64,000 nucleotides of DNA from Rhizobium sp. BK196. Its GTDB lineage: Bacteria > Pseudomonadota > Alphaproteobacteria > Rhizobiales > Rhizobiaceae. Both the position numbers and the translations under genes were made by a program. How positions within the stretch are numbered: the stretch's first letter is position 1; each line of letters begins with the position of its first letter. The DNA lies in the NCBI RefSeq assembly GCF_014193255.1, contig NZ_JACHZB010000005.1, forward strand, positions 62,001 through 126,000, in the 5' to 3' direction. Below the pieces are notes generated by a model. It saw nothing but the letters and a program-made list of their open reading frames with translations, was not told the DNA's origin and made no database searches. Shown piece by piece: positions 36,575 to 45,400 of this stretch.

Positions 36575-37845
36575 ATTTGCTCTCCTGCGAGCATGGAAAT
36601 TGCGCGTTGCTTCTGTATATTAACGCGCCGGGCGGCGAATATCACGTTCGCGAGTCTCGACTGTCGCTGCAAGCATTGAAAGACACAAGTATTTTGAAGT
36701 CCGAGAAACGCAACGCCGCCTCGCTGCATGTCGACGACCGAGCCGAGGGCTCGGGCCAGCATGTGCATCTTGAAGGCAATTGGCGCAGCGCCAACATCCA
36801 TCTCGTCCTGCAGGATTTTGAGAAGCTCGCGCGCAGCAATAGCGGCGACCTGACGCTTGACCTTTCTGATGTTACCGATATCGACACGGCCGGCGTCTGG
36901 TTGCTTTGCCGGCTAAAGAAACAGCAGGAAGAAGCAGGACGAGCGGTTCGTTTTGAAGGTACGAACCAGCACATCGACGAGCTGATCGCCACCTTCTCCA
37001 AGGAGCCCGAAAAGCAGGAGCCAGAGCAGAAGGAGAAGCTCTCGGTCGTCGAGCGCATTTTTGCGCCGATCGGTCGGATGACCTTCGATGTCTGGGACAA
37101 TGTCGCCGCCTCCATGTATATCCTGGGATCGGCGGTGCGCGGCGCGCAGATGAAGTTCGGCCGCGGCAGCGGCGTTTCTCCGGCCTCGATCGTCAACCAG
37201 ATCGACCATATGGGTGTGCGGGCCGTTCCGATCATCCTGCTGATGTCCTTTCTGATCGGCGCGATCATCGCGCAGCAGGGCGCCTTTCAGCTTCGTTATT
37301 TCGGCGCAGAAATCTTCGTCGTCGACCTCGTCGGCATTCTGCAGCTGCGTGAAATCGGCGTGCTTCTGACCGCCATCATGATCGCCGGCCGCTCGGGCAG
37401 TGCGATCACCGCCGAGATCGGCTCGATGAAGATGCGAGAAGAGGTCGACGCGCTGAAGGTGATGGGCCTCAACCCGATCGGCGTGCTGATCTTCCCGCGG
37501 CTGGTGGCGCTGACGGTTGCTTTGCCGCTCCTGACCGTGATTGCAAACTTCGCTTCGCTCGCGGGTGCTGCTGCAGTCGCCTATGCCTATTCCGGAATTA
37601 CTTTTGCCACTTTTCTGTCGCGCCTGCATGAGGCAGTGACGCTCTCCACCGTGCTTGCAGGCATGATCAAGGCGCCGTTCATGGCACTCGTCATCGGCAT
37701 TGTCGCGGCGGTCGAAGGCCTGAAGGTCGGCGGCAGCGCCGAATCGCTTGGCCAGCATGTGACGGCTTCGGTCGTGAAAGCGATTTTCGTCGTCATCCTG
37801 ATGGACGGGCTTTTTGCGATGTTCTATGCAGCGATCGATTTCTGA
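36541..37845 (+). CDS. mlaE: MlaE-type ABC transporter permease with N-terminal STAS domain
   Basis: A permease of the Mla lipid-transport system, which moves phospholipids between the two membranes. An N-terminal STAS-like domain (LTLDLSDVTDIDTAGVWLL, about residues 100-120) precedes the MlaE permease domain with five or so membrane segments and the hallmark EIGVLLTAIMIAGRSGSAITAEIGSMKM. The start is unclear: the frame opens at 36541 inside the divergent epimerase gene, while a TTG at 36676 or 36694, just before SEKRNAASLHVDD, is more likely. The stop lies 1 base before the mlaF ATG. Confidence 0.85.
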   Translation: MNSSGYQDCAAYLLSCEHGNCALLLYINAPGGEYHVRESRLSLQALKDTSILKSEKRNAASLHVDDRAEGSGQHVHLEGNWRSANIHLVLQDFEKLARSNSGDLTLDLSDVTDIDTAGVWLLCRLKKQQEEAGRAVRFEGTNQHIDELIATFSKEPEKQEPEQKEKLSVVERIFAPIGRMTFDVWDNVAASMYILGSAVRGAQMKFGRGSGVSPASIVNQIDHMGVRAVPIILLMSFLIGAIIAQQGAFQLRYFGAEIFVVDLVGILQLREIGVLLTAIMIAGRSGSAITAEIGSMKMREEVDALKVMGLNPIGVLIFPRLVALTVALPLLTVIANFASLAGAAAVAYAYSGITFATFLSRLHEAVTLSTVLAGMIKAPFMALVIGIVAAVEGLKVGGSAESLGQHVTASVVKAIFVVILMDGLFAMFYAAIDF

Positions 37846-37846
37846 C

Positions 37847-38695
37847 ATGGCGGGCGACGTGGATCAGCAACCGATCGAGACGACGAAGAACGACAATCGC
37901 GACGTCGTGTTGTCGGCACGCGACGTCACCGTCGGCTTCGGCTCCAAGGTGGTGCTCGACAAGCTCAATCTCGATATTTACCGCGGCGAGATCCTCGGCT
38001 TCGTCGGTGCTTCGGGCACCGGCAAATCGGTGCTGATGCGCACGGTGCTTCGCCTGCTGCCACGCCGATCCGGCACTATTAAAATCCTCGGCCAGAATTT
38101 CGACGAACTGAACGAGCCGGAGCGCAATGCGCTCGACATGCGTCTCGGTGTCCTCTTTCAGCAGGGCGCGCTCTTCTCCTCACTGACGGTGAAGGAGAAT
38201 ATCCAGGTACCAATGCGCGAATATCTCGATCTGCCCGTCACGCTGATGGATGAGCTCGCGCATCTGAAAATCCGCATGGTGGGGCTCGCAGCCGACGCAG
38301 CCGACAAATATCCGTCCGAGCTCTCTGGCGGCATGATCAAGCGCGCAGCGCTCGCCCGCGCGCTGGCGCTCGACCCGGAACTCGTCTTCCTAGACGAGCC
38401 GACATCCGGCCTCGATCCCATTGGTGCTGCGGAGTTCGACGAACTGATCGCCAATCTGCGCGATAGCCTGGGATTAACCGTCTATATGGTCACCCACGAC
38501 CTCGACAGCCTGTTTTCCGTCTGCGACCGTATTGCCGTGCTCGGAAAGAAGCGGGTAATGGTGGAGGGCACGATCGACGACATGCTGGCCTACGACGATC
38601 CGTGGGTTCAGGCCTATTTCAAGGGCAAGCGCGCGCGTTCGATCGTGCCGCAGGAAGACGCGCCTGTAAGGGCGCAGCATGACAGCGGGAAGTGA
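37847..38695 (+). CDS. mlaF: MlaF-type ABC transporter ATP-binding protein
   Basis: A 282-residue ATPase of the Mla lipid transporter. Walker A GASGTGKS, signature LSGGM, Walker B LVFLDEPTSGLDP and the switch His in VTHDLDS are all intact. LSGGM followed by IKRAALARAL is typical of the MlaF subgroup. The ATG at 37847 follows the mlaE stop after one base. The next gene, mlaD, begins 9 bases after the stop, so the operon is tight. Confidence 0.92.
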   Translation: MAGDVDQQPIETTKNDNRDVVLSARDVTVGFGSKVVLDKLNLDIYRGEILGFVGASGTGKSVLMRTVLRLLPRRSGTIKILGQNFDELNEPERNALDMRLGVLFQQGALFSSLTVKENIQVPMREYLDLPVTLMDELAHLKIRMVGLAADAADKYPSELSGGMIKRAALARALALDPELVFLDEPTSGLDPIGAAEFDELIANLRDSLGLTVYMVTHDLDSLFSVCDRIAVLGKKRVMVEGTIDDMLAYDDPWVQAYFKGKRARSIVPQEDAPVRAQHDSGK

Positions 38696-38704
38696 CCGGA
38701 GACG

Positions 38705-40075
38705 ATGGAAACCAGAGCCAATTATACGATCGTCGGCTTTTTCACCGTTCTGGTGATCGCGGCCGCATTCGGCTTCGTCTACTGGATGGCTGAATATGGT
38801 CGGAGTGGCCCGATGGCCGAGCTGATCGTGCGCATCCCGGGATCCGCCAACGGCCTCAGCGTCGGTTCCCCCGTTCGCTTCAACGGCATTCAGGTGGGCT
38901 CGGTGCAGACGCTTTCCATCGATGCGGACGATCCGCAATATTCGCTGGCTTTCACCGAGGTGCGCTCGGATGCGCCTATCTATCCGTCCACCAAGGCGGC
39001 CCTTGAAATTCAGGGCCTGACGGGTGCGGCCTATATCGAGCTTTCGGGCGGCCGCAAGGAAGACAAGAACATTTTACAGCAGGCGCTGGAAAGCGGCAAA
39101 CGCGCCGTCATCGTCGCCGACCAGTCGAGCGTGACCAACCTGCTCGCAACAGCCGACAAGATCCTCGACCGCGCTAACGATGCCGTCGGCGACGTGCAGG
39201 GCTTCGTGCGCGACGCCCGCGGGCCGCTGACCAAAACCCTGCAGAATGCCGAAACCTTCTCGGATGCGCTCGCCAAGAATTCCGGCAATATCGACAATTT
39301 CCTGCAGAGCGTCGGCGACCTCTCCAACACGGTGCGCAACGTCTCGGGCCGCGTCGACTCGACGCTTGCCGCCGTCGAGGATCTCGTGAAGGCGGTCGAT
39401 GCGCAGAAGATCAATACGATCCTGTCCAACGCCGAGAAGGTCAGCCGCGATGTGGCCGATGCCTCGGGCGATCTCAAGAGCCTCGTCGCCAAGGTCGACC
39501 AGACCGTCACGACCTACAACGAATTCGGCAAGCAGGCCCAGCAGACGCTTGATCGCGTCGATACGCTGGTCGCGGCTATCGACGCCAATAAGGTCAAAGG
39601 TTCGGTCGACGATATCGCCCAGGCAACGAAGGATGCGCGCTCTGCGGTCGCCTCGATCCGCGATGTCACCGATACGGTCAAAGGCCGAAAGAAGGACATC
39701 GACCAGACGATCCAGGACGTTCAACAGATGGCCAACAAGCTGAACTCTGCGTCGACCCGCGTCGACGGCATTCTCATCAAGGTCGATGCGCTACTCGGCT
39801 CCGACAATACGAACTCGCTCTTTACCGAAGCGCGTGCGACGCTCGAATCCTTCAAAAAGGTTGCCGATAACCTCAATTCGCGTATCGGACCGATCGCTGA
39901 CAATCTGCAGCGCTTCTCGGGCAGCGGCCTGAAAGACGTCCAGACGCTCGTCAACGAGCTGCGCGGCACGGCCAATAATCTGAACAATGCCATTTCCAAT
40001 TTCGACCAGAACCCGCAGCGGATCATCTTCGGCGGGCCGACGGTCAAGCAATATGATGGGCGCACGCGGCGCTAG
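38705..40075 (+). CDS. mlaD: MlaD-type MCE-domain protein
   Basis: A 456-residue lipid-binding protein anchored by one N-terminal membrane segment (IVGFFTVLVIAAAFGFVYWM). The MCE domain follows with LSVGSPVRFNGIQVGSV and LTGAAYIELSGG. The long C-terminal region (about residues 150-440) is mostly helical with recurring DI..AT..A-type heptads, longer than in E. coli MlaD (about 180 residues). It may form a helical barrel or needle reaching across the periplasm, as in larger MCE proteins such as PqiB. Confidence 0.9.
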   Translation: METRANYTIVGFFTVLVIAAAFGFVYWMAEYGRSGPMAELIVRIPGSANGLSVGSPVRFNGIQVGSVQTLSIDADDPQYSLAFTEVRSDAPIYPSTKAALEIQGLTGAAYIELSGGRKEDKNILQQALESGKRAVIVADQSSVTNLLATADKILDRANDAVGDVQGFVRDARGPLTKTLQNAETFSDALAKNSGNIDNFLQSVGDLSNTVRNVSGRVDSTLAAVEDLVKAVDAQKINTILSNAEKVSRDVADASGDLKSLVAKVDQTVTTYNEFGKQAQQTLDRVDTLVAAIDANKVKGSVDDIAQATKDARSAVASIRDVTDTVKGRKKDIDQTIQDVQQMANKLNSASTRVDGILIKVDALLGSDNTNSLFTEARATLESFKKVADNLNSRIGPIADNLQRFSGSGLKDVQTLVNELRGTANNLNNAISNFDQNPQRIIFGGPTVKQYDGRTRR

Positions 40076-40120
40076 CGCAATTCCAGGAAAAGTGTGTAGC
40101 GGTTTACGTCCGGAATTGCG
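40076..40120. repeat. Rhizobial intergenic palindromic repeat
   Basis: CGCAATTCC (40076-40084) and GGAATTGCG (40112-40120) are perfect terminal inverted repeats around a conserved core (AGGAAAAGTGTG...CGTCC). From memory this sequence recurs many times in rhizobial genomes between genes. Here it separates mlaD from the lipoprotein gene. Confidence 0.7.
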
Positions 40121-40152
40121 GAAAGAAAAACAGAGGTCAGGGGTAGCGTAAT

Positions 40153-40767
40153 ATGGGTCTATCGCATGTGATGTCGCGCCGTTCCTGGATCCGCGGAACG
40201 GCGGTTATTTTGCCGCTGACGGCCGCACTCCTGGCAGGCTGCGGAACAACGGCAAAGAACGACACCTACGATCTCTCGGCAGCCACGGTCGATGGCACCG
40301 GCCCGTCGGCCAAGAACAAGCAGATTCTGATCGCTGATCCGACGGCCCTGAAGGCGCTGAACAGCGATCAGATCGTCATCCGCGTTTCGCCCTCGGAAAT
40401 CCAGTATCTGTCACGTTCCCAGTGGAGCGATACGCTGCCGCGGATGGTGCAGTCGAAGCTCGTCGAAGCCTTCGAAAATTCCGGCAAGCTCGGTGGCGTC
40501 GGAAAGCCGGGGCAGGGACTGGCAATCGACTACCAGGTGGTCAGCGACATCAGATCCTTCGAGATCGACGCCTCCTCCGGCAACAGGGCCGTGGTGGAAA
40601 TCTCCGTCAAGATCCTCAACGACCGTAACGGCACGGTGCGCGCCCAGCAGGTCTTCCGCGCCACGTCTTCGGCCGGCGGCGACAATGCGGGCTTCGTGAA
40701 GGGGCTGGACCACGCCTTTGCGGCAGTGACCGACCAAATCGTCGGCTGGACGCTGAAATCGATCTAA
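40153..40767 (+). CDS. ABC transport auxiliary lipoprotein (PqiC/ABC_trans_aux-like)
   Basis: A 204-residue lipoprotein. The signal peptide ends in the lipobox LLAGCG, so the Cys is lipidated. The body matches the ABC-type transport auxiliary component family (SEIQYLSRSQWSDTLPRMVQ, then LVEAFENSG). In MCE systems such lipoproteins connect to the outer membrane. It follows mlaEFD and probably replaces the MlaA/MlaC or PqiC function in this operon. Confidence 0.85.
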   Translation: MGLSHVMSRRSWIRGTAVILPLTAALLAGCGTTAKNDTYDLSAATVDGTGPSAKNKQILIADPTALKALNSDQIVIRVSPSEIQYLSRSQWSDTLPRMVQSKLVEAFENSGKLGGVGKPGQGLAIDYQVVSDIRSFEIDASSGNRAVVEISVKILNDRNGTVRAQQVFRATSSAGGDNAGFVKGLDHAFAAVTDQIVGWTLKSI

Positions 40768-40793
40768 AATAGCCGGGAGCCGGAGGTGGGGCG

Positions 40794-41246
40794 TTGACTC
40801 GTCGATCGCAGCTTCGAATAGTGTGCATTCTGGCGTTCGTATTCTTGGCCTCCCCTCTGGGCTGGAGAGGTGTGCAAGCTCAGGATTCTACCAACAATGC
40901 ATCCGCTCCACTGCCTCTTGCCATGGACGAGTATGAGGCGTTTGTCGAAAGGCTTGCTACCGAGTTAAAGGGAAACGAGGCCGCGATGGGCGCGAAACTC
41001 CACGCTCTCGGTTTCAGCTGCACTCTAGTAGACAAATCAATCCAATTCGAATGCGTGCGATTTGGCTGCCAGAAACGCGGTATCTTTCCAGGCTCTCTTC
41101 TTCAATGGACGGTTCGAAAAAGTAGCTTGAAATCGAAGACGGCTACGTTTTCCGGCTCAGCCATGAGCTACGGGTGGTTGCGCGGCTGTATTCCGATGAA
41201 CGAACTCCAGGAAGAACAGCAGCGATTTCTTTCCCGAAACGGCTGA
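40794..41246 (+). CDS. Secreted protein of unknown function at the end of the mla operon
   Basis: A 150-residue protein starting at TTG (40794), supported by a strong GGAGGT 7 bases upstream; no ATG fits. An N-terminal signal sequence (LRIVCILAFVFLASPLGW, cleavage near VQA-QD) is followed by a short domain with four Cys (FSCTLV, FECVRFGC and RGCIPMN), probably disulfide-bonded. GC content is lower than in the mla genes. It starts 26 bases after the lipoprotein gene, but no link to lipid transport is shown by sequence. Confidence 0.6.
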   Translation: MTRRSQLRIVCILAFVFLASPLGWRGVQAQDSTNNASAPLPLAMDEYEAFVERLATELKGNEAAMGAKLHALGFSCTLVDKSIQFECVRFGCQKRGIFPGSLLQWTVRKSSLKSKTATFSGSAMSYGWLRGCIPMNELQEEQQRFLSRNG

Positions 41247-41317
41247 TGGAGTGATCCACTGACATGGTTCGCCTGTCAGCGAACAATTAGAACGTCAGAC
41301 AGCTTAGGCTCACAGCC

Positions 41318-42184
41318 CTACTTCGTCGGCTGGGCATCCGTCATCGTCGCGCTGCCGCCCGTTGCCGACGCCGTCGCGCTTGAGGCCGAGGGCAGGTAGC
41401 TGTCGAGCAGGCCGGCCATCTTCTCGTCGCGCAGGCTAGCGGTCTTTTCACCCATGACGACGCCGACGACGCGGCGGCCATCTTTGGCGGCTGAGGTGAC
41501 GACGTTGTAGCCGGAAGCGTCGGTAAAGCCCGTCTTGATGCCGTCGACGCCGTTGTAGCGGTACATGAGGTTGTTGTGGCCGCGCAGTTTCATGCCGCGG
41601 AACTGGAAGCCGCGCATGGAGAAGAGCTTGAACTCCTCGGGAAAGTCGCGCATCAGCGATACACCGAGGGTCGCCATATCGCGCGCCGTGGTGACCTGCC
41701 CCGGATCCGGCAGCCCCGACGGATTCTTGAAGACGGTGTTCGCCATACCGAGCTGGCGGGCCTTGTCCGTCATGAGCGTGCCGAAGGCCTGCTCGGAGCC
41801 GCCGAGCTGTTCGGCAAGCGCCACAGCGGAATCATTGGCCGAGAGAACGACGATGCTTTCCACGGCTTCCTTGACCGTGACCTTGCGGCCGGCGCCGATG
41901 GCGAGCTTGAAGGGCTCCTTGCTCTCGGCATTTTCCGACATGGTAATCTTCTGATCCCAGCTCAGGCGTTTCTCATGGAGTGCCTGGAAGGTGAGATAGA
42001 GCGTCATCATCTTGGTGAGCGATGCCGGGTAGTTCAAATCGTCCTGGTTGGACGCTTCCAAGACCTGTCCGGACTGCACGTCCACGAGGAAGCTTGCCTG
42101 GCCGGCTTCGGCCCGAAAGAACGCGCCCAGAAGAAATACGGACGAGAAGGCGGCGGCCCTGAGCCGGAGAGTCGTCTTGGTCAT
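41318..42184 (-). CDS. D-alanyl-D-alanine carboxypeptidase (S11 family)
   Basis: A 288-residue penicillin-binding protein trimming the terminal D-Ala from peptidoglycan stem peptides. The signal peptide is followed by ASLTKMM (catalytic Ser and Lys), SANDSAVALAE (SxN motif) and KTGFTDASG (KTG motif). It lacks the C-terminal beta-sandwich and amphipathic anchor of E. coli PBP5, so it is a short, soluble periplasmic type. The ATG at 42184 (MTKTTLRLRAAAF) is used; the frame is open to 42391. It is convergent with the mla operon. Confidence 0.9.
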   Translation of the reverse strand: MTKTTLRLRAAAFSSVFLLGAFFRAEAGQASFLVDVQSGQVLEASNQDDLNYPASLTKMMTLYLTFQALHEKRLSWDQKITMSENAESKEPFKLAIGAGRKVTVKEAVESIVVLSANDSAVALAEQLGGSEQAFGTLMTDKARQLGMANTVFKNPSGLPDPGQVTTARDMATLGVSLMRDFPEEFKLFSMRGFQFRGMKLRGHNNLMYRYNGVDGIKTGFTDASGYNVVTSAAKDGRRVVGVVMGEKTASLRDEKMAGLLDSYLPSASSATASATGGSATMTDAQPTK

Positions 42185-42337
42185 CAATGTCTGCTGTCTC
42201 TGTCGTGGCAAGCGATTGGCTTTGGCAACCGGCTTGGCAAATGGTCTGGCGGATCGCGGTCTGACGTATCTTCCGGCAATCCGGCTTAGCGAATGCGGAT
42301 CCGGAATGTTTGTGACGGAATGAAGGAGCCGGGGCAA

Positions 42338-42372
42338 TAAAAAAGGGCCATCCACAGATGACCCCTTTTGTC
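42338..42372. terminator. Terminator-like hairpin between carboxypeptidase and GPR genes
   Basis: AAAAAAGGG...CCCCTTTTG forms an imperfect hairpin with A-rich and T-rich flanks, located just downstream of the GPR-like gene stop on the minus strand. Confidence 0.5.
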
Positions 42373-42407
42373 TCACCGTGTTGGGTTCCACCCCTCCAGG
42401 CCGGAAT

Positions 42408-45400
42408 TCAGCTCAGCCGGCCCGCGGCATGGGCCAGCATCGTGTAGACCTTGCCGGTATCCGATGTGAGATAAGACTGCGTGACGGTGCGGTTCGGATC
42501 GGTGCGCGCGACATCGGCGAGCAGCTTTTCGAAATCGCCGATATAGCGGTCGACGGCGGTGCGGAATTCCGGCTCGCGGTCGTACTTGCGCTTGATCTCG
42601 TCGAAAGTCTGCTGGCCCTTCAGCGTGTAGAGCCGACGCGTAAAGACGTCTCGTTCGCCACGCTGGTAGCGGCGCCACAGGTCGACTGAGGCGTCGTGAT
42701 CGATGGCGCGGGCGATATCGACCGAGAGCGAGTTCAGCGATTCAACGACATGGCGCGGGTTGCGGCTGTCATTGGCGCGCTGGGCAGGAGCAGGGGCCGG
42801 AGCGGCGGCCTCCGCTGCCGGGCGGGCCGGGGCCGCACGCGGTGCTTCCTCGGCCTCTTCACGCGATGCGCCGCGCAGCAGATCGCTGATCCAGCCGCCG
42901 CTGCTCGCTTCCGTGCGCGGAGCTTCCTGCCTGACTGAAGCAGGGGCAGGCGACGGCTGGGGAGCCTGAGCGACCGGGCGCTGCTGAGCGGGGGCGGGGG
43001 CTGGAGCGGGCGCCGGCGTCGGTGCAATGGTGCCGCGCAGGCCCATGGATTCGATCGACTGGCGTGCCGTCGGGGCCGGCTGCGGGGCAGGCGCCGTCGG
43101 GATTACCGACTGAGTGACACGCGGTGCAGGTTCGGCTTGGGCGAGCGTGCGGGCGACCGGCTCGGAGAGTTCCAGACGCTGGCTGGAGCGGCCGACGATC
43201 TGCGAAATATCCTGCAGGGCCTTGATCTGCTCGGAGACGGCGCGGCGCATGGCGGACGCGCTTTCCTTGGCTTCTTCCGGCAGATCGAAGGCGCCGCGCT
43301 TCAGCTCCGCGCGGGTGGCATCGAGTTCGTTGCGGATATCGGCAGCGGAGCGGCGGATATCTTCCGTCGCGCCCGAGAAGCGGCCGACTGCTTCCTCGAT
43401 CGCGTCGCGGAGCGACTCGCGCAGGTTTTGCGCCGCATTGTCGGAGGCTCGGCCGGCCTCGCCGAGCATGCGCTCGACTTCCGACAGCGAGGCCGTCAGG
43501 CCGCCACGCAGGCGGTTGGTGAGATCGCCGGAGCGACGTTCGACATTGGCAAAGCTGCTGTCTATCGTCGCATTGGCTTCCTCGCCGGCGCGGTTGATCG
43601 CTTCGCGCATATTGGATGCGGCTTCCTCTGCGCGCTTCTCGGTGTCCGAAAGCACACGGCCGATATCGGCAAACGAAGCCTGCACGCTCTGGCGCAATGT
43701 ACCAGTGACCTGGTTGGAGCGCTGCTCGGCGCGCTCGAAGACCGCTTCGATCACTCCGCCAAGGCCGCGCATGGTCTTTTCGATTTCGCCCGAACGCTGC
43801 ACGAGGCCGGCTGCCAGCGTCTGCAGGGCGGTCTCACGCTCTTCCAGTGTAGAAACGAGGCCGGACTGGGCGGCGGCGAGAAGCTGCGAAGCCTGGCCAA
43901 GAACCTTCGAATGGTCGTCGAAGCGGCCGATGATGCCGCCGACCTGGGCGAGTGTCTGCCCGGAAATATCCGACAGGCGATCGACCTTGCCTTCGAGAAG
44001 GCGGGTCGAAGCCGAAACCATTTCGGCAGCCTTGGCGGCAGAGTCCGTGAAGCGTGTGGTCGTGTCGCCGAGGCGGCTGTCGACGCCGCTCAACTGATCG
44101 GCGGCGCGCGTCATCATGTCAGCCATTACGGCGCTGCTTTCCGACAGGCGCTGGACGAGGCCGTTGACATTGTTCGTCAGGCTGTTCTCGATGGTAGCGA
44201 CGGCATTGGCGACGTTTTCGGCACGGGCGGCGACAGCCTGGGTGAGTGCGTCATTTTCGGCACGCAGGCGCTCGGCGCTGAGGTTCGCCGCCGCGGTGAT
44301 ACGGGCTGCGGCTTCCTGGCCGGCATCCATATAGCGGTCGATGAGCGGCCGTGCCGTCTCATCCAGGATGCGGGTCAGCTCGGTGGAACGGCCGGCAAGC
44401 GTGGAATTCAAGTCGCGGGTACGCTCTTCGAGCGTTGTGCGGATCGAATTGCCGCGCGCTTCCAGTGCCTTGTCGATATCGCTGAGGGTGGTGTCGATTT
44501 CGCGGGCACGCTGCTCCAGGCTGGAGCGGATGATGCTGCTGCGGGCCTCCAGCGCGCGGTCGACCTCGGCCATGCTGGATGTGATCTGGCTGCCGGCGTC
44601 GGTCAGCGTCGAGCGGATCGAATTGCCGTGCGCTTCCAGCGTCTGGCCGGCATCGGCGAGCGCATGATTGATGGCGCTGACCTGGCTGTTGACGATGTTT
44701 TCCGCTTCCGCAACCTTGCTGACGATGACGTTACCGGCCTCGGAGAAGGTCTGGGCGACGGCGGCAGCCTGGCCGGCGAGGCGGTTCTGCGCCTCGGCGA
44801 CACGGTTGACGATCTGCGACGAACGTTCGTCCATGGCTTCGGCGAACTGCTGGCCGGTGCGGCTGAGCAGCTCCGAGGACTTGGCGGCTTCGCCATCCAT
44901 GCCTTCGGCGGCTTCGGCAACGGCGTTGCGCAGGCTTGCGGCGAGACCAGCTGCCTTGCCCTCAATCGTGCGGTTGACGGCATCGAGACCGACGGTCAGG
45001 GCGCGGTCCATGGTGGAGAGGCGCTCTTCGATGCGCGCGGTGCCGCGATCCATCATGTCGCTCAGGGCCGAGGTCCGGCCGTCGATCGACTGGGCCATGG
45101 TCGCACTGCTGCTGTCGAGCGTTTCGGCAAGATGTGCCCTGCGGCTATCCAGAGCCTGGGTGAGATTGGCGCTATGGCTGTCGAGAGCATGCGTGAGGTT
45201 TGCGCTGCTGTTGTCGAGGGCCTTGGTGAGGTTGGCGCTGCCGGCATGCAGCGCATCCGTCAGGCTGGCGGCGCGGCCGTCGAAAGCCTCCGTCAGGCTG
45301 GCGGTACGGCTGTCGAGCGCCTCGGTCAGGTTTGCGGCGCTGGTGCCGAGCGTTGCGGCGATGCGCTCGGCTGCGTCGTCACCGATCGAACCCAGACGGG

